NCBI GenBank assembly: GCA_045596285.1
Contig: JAZOCA010000029.1
Span: 1 to 38,403, forward strand
From: HGM11416 sp045596285
GTDB lineage: Bacteria; Bacillota; Clostridia; Christensenellales; Borkfalkiaceae
DNA: 38,403 bases
Direction of reading: 5' to 3'
Shown here: in pieces, positions 1 to 6,890 of the stretch
How positions within the stretch are numbered: the first letter of the stretch is position 1
Layout: the number at the start of each line of letters is the position of its first letter
Program-made: the position numbers and the translations under genes
Notes under the pieces: generated by a model
Told to the model about the DNA's origin: nothing
The model's database searches: none
The model's input: the letters and a program-made list of their open reading frames with translations, nothing else

Positions 1-28
1 GGCTTTTTTCGTGTCTAAAATAATCTGA

Positions 29-124
29 GGGGTACTTGGATTTTGATGTTATAGCGAGGAACGTATTTGTCTTGCCAAATACCGATTTTTCAAATCGCCT
101 CGTTAGGGAGAACCCTAATACCCC
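29..124. other. candidate origin of transfer (oriT), nested inverted repeats
   Basis: Directly upstream of mobC lies a dense set of nested inverted repeats: GGGGTA 29-34 with TACCCC 119-124, CGAGG 55-59 with CCTCG 98-102, ATTTG 65-69 with CAAAT 76-80, CGATTT 83-88 with AAATCG 92-97, and TTAGGG 103-108 with CCCTAA 113-118. A relaxosome-binding oriT normally sits just upstream of a mobC-relaxase pair and contains such repeats next to the nick site. The nick position cannot be assigned by eye. Confidence 0.5.
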
Positions 125-159
125 GACGAAACAATAAACAAAAAAAAGGAGGAAAAACT

Positions 160-474
160 ATAGCAAAAAGAACAAGACCATTTGCCTATAATTTTAGGGC
201 AAGCGAACAAGAGAAAAATTTAATAGACAAGGCAATAGCAAAGAGCGGGCTTTCCATAACGGAATTTTTAATTCGTGCCATAACGGAAAAACCTATCACT
301 GTGATAGAGAATGGTAGTGAAATTTTAGCTGAATTAAAAAGACAAGGCAACAATCTAAACCAAGTGGTAAGAAACAATTATAACGGCTTAGTAACGGAAG
401 AAGAAATTAAAAGTTGTATTAAGCTTCTAAAAGAAACCTATCAAACGCTACTAAGAAGTTTAGGAGGTGGATGA
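160..474 (+). CDS. mobC: MobC-like relaxosome accessory protein, apparent ATA start
   Basis: Small basic protein of about 104 residues with the pattern of bacterial mobilization protein MobC: an N-terminal KRTRPFAYNFRASEQE segment like a ribbon-helix-helix DNA-binding end, a helix with GLSITEFLIRAI, and a C-terminal NNLNQVVRN segment shared by MobC proteins. MobC helps the relaxase open oriT. A strong ribosome binding site AAAGGAGG (145-152) sits 7 bases before an in-frame ATA at 160, and no in-frame ATG, GTG or TTG follows for many codons. The only canonical alternative, TTG at 67, lies inside the oriT hairpins and would add an unlikely leader. The stop overlaps the relaxase start as ATGATGA, so the two are translationally coupled. 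Confidence 0.8.
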   Translation: MAKRTRPFAYNFRASEQEKNLIDKAIAKSGLSITEFLIRAITEKPITVIENGSEILAELKRQGNNLNQVVRNNYNGLVTEEEIKSCIKLLKETYQTLLRSLGGG

Positions 475-1619
475 TGCCACTTTTTAAATGTAGTGCGAGC
501 AAGGCAAAGCCCAAAGATGGAATTACTTACATAACCGACCACAAGAAAGCAAAATTCGTATCAGCGCAAAATCTTTTTGAAGATGAAGATTATGCAAAGC
601 AGTTTGAAGAAACGGCAAATCGCTTTGGCAAAGGGGATAAGTTCAACGAAAGGAAATATTATCATTGCAAATTATCCTGTGCAAGGCAAGATAGCGTAAG
701 TCCTGAAAAAGCACACGAATACGCTATGGGACTGACGGCAAAACTCTTTGAAAATTACGAGTGCGTAATTGCCACCCATACGGATACGCAAACAGTGCAT
801 AGCCATATCGTTGTCAATGCGGTAGACCCTATAACGGGTAAGAAACTACAGTTTAATAAGCAAGATTACGTTGCAATGAAAGATGAAGCCAATAGACTTG
901 GAAAAGAGTTTGGTTTTACTGAAACGGATTTTAGAAAGCGAGGCAAGAACAGTAGAACGGCAACCGAAAAGAAAATTATGTTAAAGGGTGGGGTAAGTTG
1001 GAAGGAAGAGCTTAGAGAGGTTATTGCAGAGGCGGTCAAAAAGACAGATACGCCGGACAAGTTCAAGGAATATCTTGAAAAGTGCTACGGCGTAAAAATC
1101 ACAAGGGATGGTAAGGATTATTCTTATCTTCATCCCGAAAAACAAAAACCTATCCGAGGGGAAAAGCTTGGAATAAATTATACAAAAAAGGAGATTATAA
1201 GGAAAATTGATGAACAGAATAACAGGCGAAAGTCCTCAGCCTATAATGGGGGACGAACCAGTGGATATATCAAGAAATCCAGCGGCAATGGAGTTGCAAG
1301 AGGAGGTCAAAAGATTAACGGCGGAGGCGCGCGAGGCTATGTTCTCACAAGCATTAACGATATCGAGAGAGCAATGCAACGACTTGATTTTGACGCAAAA
1401 TGTTCGAATCGCGGAACAGACGCAGCAAGTGAAGAACTTAGAATTGAGCAACAAAAGGCTCGTGAGCGAGCTGAGAGGAGCCGTTTGGGATGTGAAGCAG
1501 GATGTGAAAGAAGAGAATCAGAAGTTGTCAAAGGACCTGAACCAGACATTAGAGAAGATATCGGGAACAGTAACGGGGATAGAGCACCAAGTAAACACAA
1601 CTATGGCAAAGGCGACTAA
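471..1619 (+). CDS. MOBP-type relaxase / mobilization nuclease
   Basis: A 382-residue relaxase that would nick one strand at oriT and lead it into the recipient. The N-terminal domain shows the candidate catalytic tyrosine in GITYITD (Tyr20) and the metal-binding motif HTDTQTVHSHIVVN with His103, His110, His112 and Asn116, typical of the relaxase/mobilization nuclease family. Ribosome binding site TAGGAGG (461-467) precedes ATG 471; ATG 474 is also possible. The C-terminal third (from about residue 245) is low complexity, basic and polar, and this is the part overlapped in another frame by the next gene. It starts inside the mobC stop codon. The family call is firm; the subfamily is not. Confidence 0.9.
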   Translation: MMPLFKCSASKAKPKDGITYITDHKKAKFVSAQNLFEDEDYAKQFEETANRFGKGDKFNERKYYHCKLSCARQDSVSPEKAHEYAMGLTAKLFENYECVIATHTDTQTVHSHIVVNAVDPITGKKLQFNKQDYVAMKDEANRLGKEFGFTETDFRKRGKNSRTATEKKIMLKGGVSWKEELREVIAEAVKKTDTPDKFKEYLEKCYGVKITRDGKDYSYLHPEKQKPIRGEKLGINYTKKEIIRKIDEQNNRRKSSAYNGGRTSGYIKKSSGNGVARGGQKINGGGARGYVLTSINDIERAMQRLDFDAKCSNRGTDAASEELRIEQQKARERAERSRLGCEAGCERRESEVVKGPEPDIREDIGNSNGDRAPSKHNYGKGD

Positions 1620-1851
1620 TTCAGCGACAGATAGGCTAAACAAGGGAATTGATAGCGCAGTTGCAAGTGCTACTTTTAAGATTGACCAAAGTGTTGAAAA
1701 ACTTGAGAAAAAGATAGATGAGGCGGAAAAAGAAATAGAGAAAGTGAAAGACGATATTTATTTTGAAAGAGGATTTCGTAAGTTTATGTTTTGGGCTACG
1801 CCGGTAATGCTAATTGCTCAAACGGTGGCACTAATTATTATGTTGATATAA
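1210..1851 (+). CDS. coiled-coil, tail-anchored mobilization protein nested in relaxase 3' end
   Basis: A 213-residue protein starting 410 bases inside the relaxase gene, in a different frame. It is almost wholly charged helix: long heptad-like runs with many Glu, Lys and Gln from about residue 30 to 185, then one hydrophobic segment at the very C terminus (FMFWATPVMLIAQTVALIIM). That suggests a rod-shaped protein anchored in the membrane by its tail. The arrangement resembles ColE1-type mobilization regions, where mbeB and mbeD lie within mbeA and encode small coiled-coil accessory proteins. The role is inferred from position. ATG 1210 follows AAGGAGA-like sequence near 1189; TTG 1207 is an alternative. 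The unique 3' part (1620-1851) continues open after the relaxase stops, which argues that the frame is real. Confidence 0.75.
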   Translation: MNRITGESPQPIMGDEPVDISRNPAAMELQEEVKRLTAEAREAMFSQALTISREQCNDLILTQNVRIAEQTQQVKNLELSNKRLVSELRGAVWDVKQDVKEENQKLSKDLNQTLEKISGTVTGIEHQVNTTMAKATNSATDRLNKGIDSAVASATFKIDQSVEKLEKKIDEAEKEIEKVKDDIYFERGFRKFMFWATPVMLIAQTVALIIMLI

Positions 1852-1911
1852 ATACTTAAATTATCACAAGAAAAATATTATAACTTTTTTCAAAAAACTT
1901 ATAAAAAGAGC

Positions 1912-1940
1912 TTGACTCCCTAAAAGTTAACGATTATAAT
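1912..1940 (+). promoter_or_regulatory. sigma-A promoter for tnpV
   Basis: TTGACT (1912-1917), a 17-base spacer and TATAAT (1935-1940): near consensus. It faces the gene starting at 1994. Confidence 0.8.
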
Positions 1941-1954
1941 AGAGCTACAATAAA

Positions 1955-1984
1955 TCGTATATATACGACAAGTACAAAAAGTGA
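1955..1984. promoter_or_regulatory. palindromic operator next to the start site
   Basis: The perfect 14-bp palindrome TCGTATATATACGA (1955-1968) lies 15 bases after the -10 box, where a repressor would block transcription. TATATATACGACA (1958-1970) and AAAAAGTGA (1976-1984) recur at 6808-6820 and 6820-6828 in front of the small ribbon-helix-helix-like gene, so the two promoters probably share a regulator. Confidence 0.55.
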
Positions 1985-1993
1985 GGTGTCGTT

Positions 1994-2356
1994 ATGAAAG
2001 TTAGCGAAGTGTTAGAAAAAGCAAATAGGGGAGAATGCTTAACTGTTGAAGAGATTAAAATCTATCAAGCCAACATTAAACCTAAAAAGCACGTTTATCG
2101 CAAATACGGTAATCTTGCAAAGCAGTATTTAGAAGAACACAATATAGGCAAATTGTGGGCGTTGGCAGGTGAGCTTCCGGAGTATTTGCATAACGTAGAT
2201 AAACAAGCCGATGCGCTTTACGACGTTATGTACGAGAAATTATCTTCTCTACCTCAGTACAAGAGAACGGGCAATTATATGAAAGACGTGCGCCGTATTA
2301 ATGAAATACAGAGACTGATAGAAGAAGAGATATTAAACGAAATTGTTTACGTTTAG
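1994..2356 (+). CDS. tnpV: TnpV-like transposon-encoded protein
   Basis: A 120-residue protein that matches the TnpV family in length and pattern: a central KYGNLAKQYLEEHN segment, an ELPEYLHNVDKQAD helix and a C-terminal VRRINEIQRLIEEEILNEIVYV tail much like the family ending NELIY. TnpV is carried by Tn4451-like mobilizable elements; its biochemical function is not known. The ATG has GTGAGGTG upstream and its own promoter at 1912-1940. Several Val codons preceded by NAC (AACGTA, GACGTT, CACGTT) match the base usage of the chromosomal genes further right. Confidence 0.85.
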   Translation: MKVSEVLEKANRGECLTVEEIKIYQANIKPKKHVYRKYGNLAKQYLEEHNIGKLWALAGELPEYLHNVDKQADALYDVMYEKLSSLPQYKRTGNYMKDVRRINEIQRLIEEEILNEIVYV

Positions 2357-2365
2357 GAGGCTAAT

Positions 2366-2482
2366 ATGATGAAAGCATTAAGAGTTTTTGGCAGGGTTTT
2401 ACTTGCAGGATTTTTGGTGGTAGGGAATTTAATAATGAACGTGATAGGGCTTATTATAGGCGCTATTACGTCGCAAAAATGA
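2366..2482 (+). CDS. 38-residue hydrophobic peptide
   Basis: A very short ORF with a textbook AGGAGG (2355-2360) six bases before its ATG, beginning 9 bases after tnpV stops. The product starts MMKALRVFGRVLLAG and has one long hydrophobic stretch (about residues 10-33), so it is probably a single-span membrane peptide. I do not recognise a family. Candidates include a small regulator or a toxin-like peptide, but nothing in the sequence decides this. Confidence 0.55.
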   Translation: MMKALRVFGRVLLAGFLVVGNLIMNVIGLIIGAITSQK

Positions 2483-2561
2483 AATATATCCAAGCTTTAT
2501 GAGATGAACAATAGTAATGGGCGAGGAGCAAAAATAATCAAAAGGAGGATATATGCTATAA

Positions 2562-2726
2562 ATGGAGAGAGAACATTGTATCTATAAGGTAAGAGAACAT
2601 AGTAGCCGTTCGGGGGAGAGAACATTGTACCCCGTAGCAAAAATAATAAATTACAGGAGTGACAAAGGAACAGAAAAAATTAAGAGAAGTAATGGACGAA
2701 CAATACATCGCTTTCTTACTGCTTGA
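2562..2726 (+). CDS. possible 54-residue basic ORF over the repeats (doubtful)
   Basis: ATG 2562 opens a 54-codon frame rich in Arg, Lys and Ser (starts MEREHCIYKVREHSS). AAAGGAGG (2540-2547) is 14 bases upstream, too far to be ideal, and fits better a two-codon minigene ATG-CTA-TAA at 2553. The frame runs across three direct repeats, which alone create its repeated REH/GER residues, and overlaps the next ORF in another frame. It may be chance. Confidence 0.2.
   Translation: MEREHCIYKVREHSSRSGERTLYPVAKIINYRSDKGTEKIKRSNGRTIHRFLTA
2569..2629. repeat. three iteron-like direct repeats GAGAACATWGTA
   Basis: GAGAACATTGTA at 2569-2580, GAGAACATAGTA at 2593-2604 and GAGAACATTGTA at 2618-2629, 24 and 25 bases apart. 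Regular spacing upstream of the recombinase operon suggests protein binding, either as a control site for the recombinase or as an iteron-type origin. Confidence 0.6.
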
Positions 2727-2835
2727 AAGTATGTATAAATCAGGAAAAATTAATAAAGCAACGTATGAAAACATCTTAAAGGAAAAAAGAAGGTACATTG
2801 AAGAAAAGTATAATATAAAGGATGTGATAGTATGA
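2659..2835 (+). CDS. small SHOCT-like protein coupled to the recombinase
   Basis: A 58-codon ORF from GTG 2659, or more likely 47 codons from ATG 2692, which has AAGAGAAG just upstream while the GTG directly abuts its AGGAG. The segment LLESMYKSGKINKATYENILKEKRRYIEEKY resembles the SHOCT motif, a short helical oligomerization or DNA-processing motif with a Gly-Lys-Ile turn. Its stop overlaps the recombinase ATG (ATGA), so the two are translated together. A helper for the recombinase is a reasonable inference from coupling, not proof. Confidence 0.55.
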   Translation: MTKEQKKLREVMDEQYIAFLLLESMYKSGKINKATYENILKEKRRYIEEKYNIKDVIV

Positions 2836-4625
2836 GTAGGGTGGTATTATCCGATTTATCGGACAACAAAGTGGTTTTGCCGACCAACGTGTCAAAATTT
2901 GATAGGAATAGAGAAAGAACCATCGTGTTTTATGGGCGTGTATCAACCGAACACGAAGCACAACTCGCCGCACTCGAAAATCAAATGCAATGGTATGAAG
3001 ATCAGTCGAAGTATCACCCGAACTGGACGGTGTTAAAAAGTTATATCGATCGCGGAATTACGGGAACGCAAGCAAAAAAACGCCCTGCGTTTATGGAAAT
3101 GTTAGAGGATGCAAAGCATAACAAATTCGACTTAATTGTGACACGTGAGGTTTGCCGTTTTGCAAGAAATACGGTGGATACGCTTGTGATTACAAGACAA
3201 TTAAAGGAAATTGGCATTGAGGTTTACTTTGTGGAAGATAACATTTGGACGATGGACAACGACGGCGAACTGCGGCTTACGATTATGGCAACGCTTGCGC
3301 AGGAAGAAAGCCGAAAGACGTCCGAGCGTGTTCGTGCGGGACAAAAAATCAGTAGGGATAACGGTGTTTTGTACGGCAACGGGAATATTCTTGGCTATGA
3401 TAGACTTGGCGATACGTACGTAATCAACGAAGAGCAGGCGAAAACGGTGCGAATGATTTACGATTTGTACTTAAAGGGATATGGCTTTACTAAAATTGTG
3501 AATGAACTTGTAAGGCAAAAGCGAAAGGATTCGTCGGGGCTTGTGCGTTGGGAAGCGACAAAGGTTTCTCGTATTTTGCATAACGCAACGTATAAGGGTT
3601 ATCAAGGTTATTATAAATCGTATAAGAATAACCATTTAGACCAGAAAACGGTTATCAATCGGAATGAAGATACCTATCTTTACGTAAAGGGCAGGTTTAC
3701 ACCGATTGTTTCTGAAGAGATTTGGGATAAATGCAAGGCTATTCGTGAGAGCAAAATGGCACTTAGAAAATCAAAAGAAGGAAAATTGGAAAAGACCGGC
3801 GTGAGAACTTCGGATGATATTTGGGCAAAGCGTTTGGTGTGTAGGTGTGGGTATCGTATGAGAAAGGATAAATGGCACGTAAATAAAACGGGTTTAACCT
3901 ATGGATATAAGTGTTATAATATCTTAAATAACGGCAGTAAACAGGCGAGAATCGACGCTGGACTTAATGCCGATAAATATTGCGATATGGGTACGATTGC
4001 CGATTGGAAGATGGATTTAATGCTCTTTGAAGTGTTAAAAGCGTTGAACTTGGACGATTCAGAGTCGGTGGATATGGCGTATCAAACGTTTAGAAATAAA
4101 AACACTAAAGAAACAAACGAGGCAAGAGCGCTTAGGGATGCGGAAGCAAAATTAAGAAAAATCCAAATTAAGCTTGAAAATCTAACGGAAATGCGAGTCA
4201 ACGGCGAAATCGGCAAACAAGAATTTATGTCGTTAAAGACTAAAATCAATGGCGAAATGCTTGTGGTTGAAAAGGAAATTGATGATATAAAACAAGTGGT
4301 TTTATACGAAGAAAGGCGGACTACTCCACTTATCAGTTTTGACGTGTTTAGGTCGATTGCGATTGAGGAATTAGATTTCAGTCAACCGATAAGACAATCC
4401 AATTTGGTGGATGCTATCGTGAAAAAGATTGTGCCAAATACGGCCCAAGATTTTAAGTGGTATCTGAATTTGTTTCCAAGAGAAGAAGGCGTTGAAGAAA
4501 AGGACTATGAAGAAATCGTTGTGCTTAAAATTGATTATGCCAAAGCAAAAGAATTTCGAGATATGCGTGGCGCAATGCTGAGAAAAAATCAATGGCAAGA
4601 CTTAAAGGTTAGAATAATGGCATAG
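2832..4625 (+). CDS. large serine recombinase (TnpX/TndX-like)
   Basis: A 597-residue site-specific recombinase, the likely integrase and excisionase of the element. The N-terminal resolvase domain has YGRVSTE with catalytic Ser38, then DRGITGT and TREVCRFARN with the conserved active-site Arg residues. The recombinase domain follows (about residues 190-300, GYDRLG...YKGY), then a zinc ribbon (LVCRCGYRM with a paired Cys in YKCYN) and a long charged coiled coil (about 420-500). The order and length are those of intact large serine recombinases of Clostridia. It starts within the stop codon of the small ORF before it and is followed by a strong terminator. Confidence 0.92.
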   Translation: MSRVVLSDLSDNKVVLPTNVSKFDRNRERTIVFYGRVSTEHEAQLAALENQMQWYEDQSKYHPNWTVLKSYIDRGITGTQAKKRPAFMEMLEDAKHNKFDLIVTREVCRFARNTVDTLVITRQLKEIGIEVYFVEDNIWTMDNDGELRLTIMATLAQEESRKTSERVRAGQKISRDNGVLYGNGNILGYDRLGDTYVINEEQAKTVRMIYDLYLKGYGFTKIVNELVRQKRKDSSGLVRWEATKVSRILHNATYKGYQGYYKSYKNNHLDQKTVINRNEDTYLYVKGRFTPIVSEEIWDKCKAIRESKMALRKSKEGKLEKTGVRTSDDIWAKRLVCRCGYRMRKDKWHVNKTGLTYGYKCYNILNNGSKQARIDAGLNADKYCDMGTIADWKMDLMLFEVLKALNLDDSESVDMAYQTFRNKNTKETNEARALRDAEAKLRKIQIKLENLTEMRVNGEIGKQEFMSLKTKINGEMLVVEKEIDDIKQVVLYEERRTTPLISFDVFRSIAIEELDFSQPIRQSNLVDAIVKKIVPNTAQDFKWYLNLFPREEGVEEKDYEEIVVLKIDYAKAKEFRDMRGAMLRKNQWQDLKVRIMA

Positions 4626-4631
4626 AAAGCG

Positions 4632-4667
4632 GGGCATACGACTAAAATCGTATGCCCTAATTTTTTA
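4632..4667 (+). terminator. intrinsic terminator after the recombinase
   Basis: Stem GGGCATACGA (4632-4641) with TCGTATGCCC (4648-4657), 6-base loop, followed by TAATTTTTT. Perfect 10-bp stem. Confidence 0.9.
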
Positions 4668-4675
4668 CTCAATAC

Positions 4676-4690
4676 AGTGCCAAAATGGCA
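4676..4690. repeat. direct repeat AGTGCCAAAATGGCA, left copy
   Basis: This 15-mer is identical to 7104-7118, and a 3'-altered version (AGTGCCAAAATTGCT) lies at 7133-7147. The two exact copies flank a 2.4-kb block of accessory genes. The core is itself a small palindrome (GCCAAAATGGC). Confidence 0.7.
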
Positions 4691-4750
4691 GCAATGCATA
4701 CATAGAAAAGAAACTTATTAGAGTGAATGGTATATTTTGGCGTATGCGCG

Positions 4751-4818
4751 ATTTTACAAAAAACATTTTAGGGAAATCGGCGTAATTTTGCAAAAAACAT
4801 TTTAGGGAAATCGGCGTA
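4751..4818. repeat. two tandem 34-bp repeats upstream of the ATPase gene
   Basis: Copies at 4751-4784 and 4785-4818 differ at one base (ATTTTACAAA versus ATTTTGCAAA) and share the core CATTTTAGGGAAATCGGCGTA. They end 16 bases before the -35 box of the ATPase promoter, which suggests a regulatory or binding-site role. Confidence 0.8.
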
Positions 4819-4833
4819 TTATAGCAAAACCAC

Positions 4834-4862
4834 TTGATTTTTTTCTGTTTTTATGCTATTAT
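4834..4862 (+). promoter_or_regulatory. promoter of the ATPase gene
   Basis: TTGATT (4834-4839), 17-base spacer, extended -10 TGCTATTAT (TATTAT at 4857-4862). Confidence 0.7.
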
Positions 4863-4881
4863 ATTGCTACGAGGTGATATT

Positions 4882-6234
4882 ATGATTTTTGAAAGAAGTA
4901 TATATCAAGACTTATTAAAGTGGAAAAAAGAAAGTAATGGTAAGACGGCTATGCTTGTTGAGGGGGCAAGGCGTATTGGCAAATCCACTGTAGTTGAACA
5001 ATTTGCTAAGAAAGAGTACAAATCATATATTATGATTGACTTTTCTGATACTAAAAACTCTTTCAATAAAGACGTTAAAGACGTATTTGAAAAATCAAAG
5101 GATTATAACGAATTTTTTACAATGATACAATTAGTAAAAGGTATAAAATTGTATGAAAGAGAATCCGTTATTATTTTTGATGAAGTTCAAAAATATGTTA
5201 AGGCAAGAGAAATGATAAAGCATTTTATCATTGATGGTAGATATGACTTTATTGAAACGGGTTCTTTAATAACCTTAAAGAAAAATTCAAAGAAAATTTT
5301 AATTCCTTCAGAAGAAAAGAAATTAGAGATGCACCCAATGTCGTTTTCAGAGTTTCTTATTGCTATAGGGGAAAGAGAATTATTGAATAATATCTTTGAT
5401 TGCTATAATAAATTAGAGCCATTGTTTGAACCTGTTCATAGAAAGGCAATGAAGTTGTTTAGAACCTATATGGCTGTTGGCGGTATGCCGCAAGCAGTGA
5501 AAACATATATAGAAACAAACGATTTTGAAAAGGTTGACGACGTAAAAAAGGATATTATCAAATTATATAGGGAAGATTTGGGGAAGATTTCGAGAAAATC
5601 ATCTTCAATTACACCGCTTATAATATACGATAGAATACAAAGTATGTTTGCTAATCATTCCTTTGAAATTAGCCCCTCGTCTTTCTCTCAAAATACAAAA
5701 CTTTATACGTGCTTAAATAACGTAGATGAGCTTGAATCAAGTAAAGTTGTTAACGTGGCTTATGAAATTAAAAACATTGACGCAACGTTATCGCTTGGAT
5801 TTGATTTATCAGGAGTAAAAGTGTATTCAGGGGATACAGGTCTTTTAATTTCAAAAATGTATTACGACAAATCGTTTTTAGATAATGCACTTTATAAGTC
5901 AATTATTTTAGATAAGTTGTCCGTAGATGAAGGTTTTTTATATGAGAACGTTGTAGCTCAAGAATTAAAAGCAAACAATCATGGCTTAAAATATGCGTCG
6001 TTCTATAAGGATAATACAAATAAGAAATATTCAATAGATTTCTTTATTGAAAAGGGCAACAAGATTTATCCAATAGAAGTTAAGTCTTCGGGATATACTT
6101 CTCATGCAAGCATAGATGAATTTTGTAGTAGATACCATCAATATATGAATGGTGGAATAATAATTTATTCAAAAAATCTAAAAGTTGATGGTAAATACAC
6201 ATATTTGCCTGTGTATATGACGATGTGTTTATGA
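4882..6234 (+). CDS. AAA ATPase with DUF4143 / nuclease-like C terminus
   Basis: A 450-residue member of the AAA_14 plus DUF4143 family, common as scattered accessory genes in gut bacteria, with no settled function. Walker A is GARRIGKST (28-36), Walker B is VIIFDE (Asp100, Glu101), and a sensor-like ETGS follows. The C-terminal part has the PD-(D/E)XK-like pattern Asp386, then Glu399-Val-Lys401 (YSIDFFI...PIEVKSS), suggesting a nuclease fold. ATG 4882 follows GAGGTG at 4871; the 16 codons upstream overlap the promoter and are not used. It has its own promoter, lies alone, and uses ACGT-type codon pairs as native genes do. Confidence 0.85.
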   Translation: MIFERSIYQDLLKWKKESNGKTAMLVEGARRIGKSTVVEQFAKKEYKSYIMIDFSDTKNSFNKDVKDVFEKSKDYNEFFTMIQLVKGIKLYERESVIIFDEVQKYVKAREMIKHFIIDGRYDFIETGSLITLKKNSKKILIPSEEKKLEMHPMSFSEFLIAIGERELLNNIFDCYNKLEPLFEPVHRKAMKLFRTYMAVGGMPQAVKTYIETNDFEKVDDVKKDIIKLYREDLGKISRKSSSITPLIIYDRIQSMFANHSFEISPSSFSQNTKLYTCLNNVDELESSKVVNVAYEIKNIDATLSLGFDLSGVKVYSGDTGLLISKMYYDKSFLDNALYKSIILDKLSVDEGFLYENVVAQELKANNHGLKYASFYKDNTNKKYSIDFFIEKGNKIYPIEVKSSGYTSHASIDEFCSRYHQYMNGGIIIYSKNLKVDGKYTYLPVYMTMCL

Positions 6235-6269
6235 TTTAATTATGACTAGTGCTGGAAATGATTTTTGAT

Positions 6270-6290
6270 ATATGACAAACATTGTCATAT
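6270..6290. repeat. 9-bp perfect inverted repeat
   Basis: ATATGACAA (6270-6278) and TTGTCATAT (6282-6290) with a 3-base loop, between the ATPase gene and the truncated gene. It could be an operator or a mark left by rearrangement. Confidence 0.5.
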
Positions 6291-6294
6291 TTAA

Positions 6295-6714
6295 TGTGCT
6301 AAAATCAAATCGATTTTACAAAAAAATCAAACGAACAATAAAAATGTTTTTATTGCGATGAAATTTGGTGCAGAAACAAAAGAGCTGCGAGAAAAAATCA
6401 AAGAGGGATTACAGGGTTTTAATGTTCGTATAATGGATGAAATTGAACACAATCATCAAATTGTGCCTGAAATGCTTTATGAAATTCGTAACAGTCGATT
6501 TGTAATAGCTGAACTCTCTCATCACAACAATGGTGCATATTACGAAGCTGGTTATGCTTTAGGATTAGGAAAAGAGGTAATACATATTTGCAGGAGGACA
6601 GAGGAGAAAAACGAGCTGCACTTTGATGTTGCACAAATAAACACTATTTTTTATGATTCTATTGATGAAATTCCAGAAAAATTGAGAAACAGAATAAAAG
6701 CGACGATAAAATGA
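6295..6714 (+). pseudogene. 5'-truncated nucleoside 2-deoxyribosyltransferase-like gene
   Basis: The C-terminal portion matches the nucleoside 2-deoxyribosyltransferase-like fold often found fused to other domains: NVFIAMKFG at the first strand, EIRNSRFVIAELS, and the signature NGAYYEAGYALGLGKEVI with the usual catalytic Glu, then LHFDVAQINTIFY. The family-like first strand begins upstream of the only ATG (6358), and the frame stays open back to 6295 with no start codon, so the natural N terminus is missing. The Val codons follow AAT and GAT (AATGTT, GATGTT), unlike the neighbouring native genes, which supports a different origin. A translated 118-residue product from ATG 6358 would lack the first strand. 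Confidence 0.7.
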
Positions 6715-6748
6715 AAAACTACAAGCAATTTAATTGCTTAAATTGGAG

Positions 6749-6779
6749 CCGCTGACGGAGACGTCGGCGGTTTTAGTTT
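6749..6779 (+). terminator. intrinsic terminator
   Basis: CCGCTGACG (6749-6757) pairs with CGTCGGCGG (6762-6770) around GAGA with one wobble, followed by TTTTAGTTT. Confidence 0.75.
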
Positions 6780-6828
6780 GCGGCAAGGTTTTAACAAAAC
6801 AAAATTATATATATACGACAAAAAGTGA

Positions 6829-6857
6829 TTGATTATTTTGCGTGGATATGCTATACT
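6829..6857 (+). promoter_or_regulatory. promoter of the ribbon-helix-helix-like gene
   Basis: TTGATT (6829-6834), 17-base spacer, TATACT (6852-6857). The sequence shared with the tnpV operator (6808-6828) lies immediately upstream and touches the -35 box. Confidence 0.7.
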
Positions 6858-6890
6858 TTAAGTATAAAATCTCGCAAGGGTAGGGTAATT

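Larger units (their letters stand above)
1..4667 (+). mobile_element. Tn4451-like mobilizable element (core, boundaries uncertain)
   Basis: The gene order oriT candidate, mobC, relaxase, coiled-coil membrane protein, tnpV, small ORFs and large serine recombinase, all on one strand, matches the known logic of Tn4451/Tn4453-type elements, which carry TnpV, TnpX (serine recombinase) and a Mob/relaxase and are mobilized by a helper conjugation system. No type IV secretion genes or coupling ATPase are present, so the element would be mobilizable and not self-transmissible. The left end is not visible (the window opens inside it or at its edge). The right end may lie at the terminator after the recombinase or further right, near the 15-bp repeat at 7104. 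No antibiotic resistance cargo is seen. Confidence 0.7.

Noticed and set aside
67..159. TTG-start extension of mobC
   Set aside because: It would be coded by the oriT hairpin region, has no ribosome binding site, and adds residues unlike MobC.
4751..4818. CRISPR array
   Set aside because: The two repeats are directly tandem with no spacers, and no cas genes are present.
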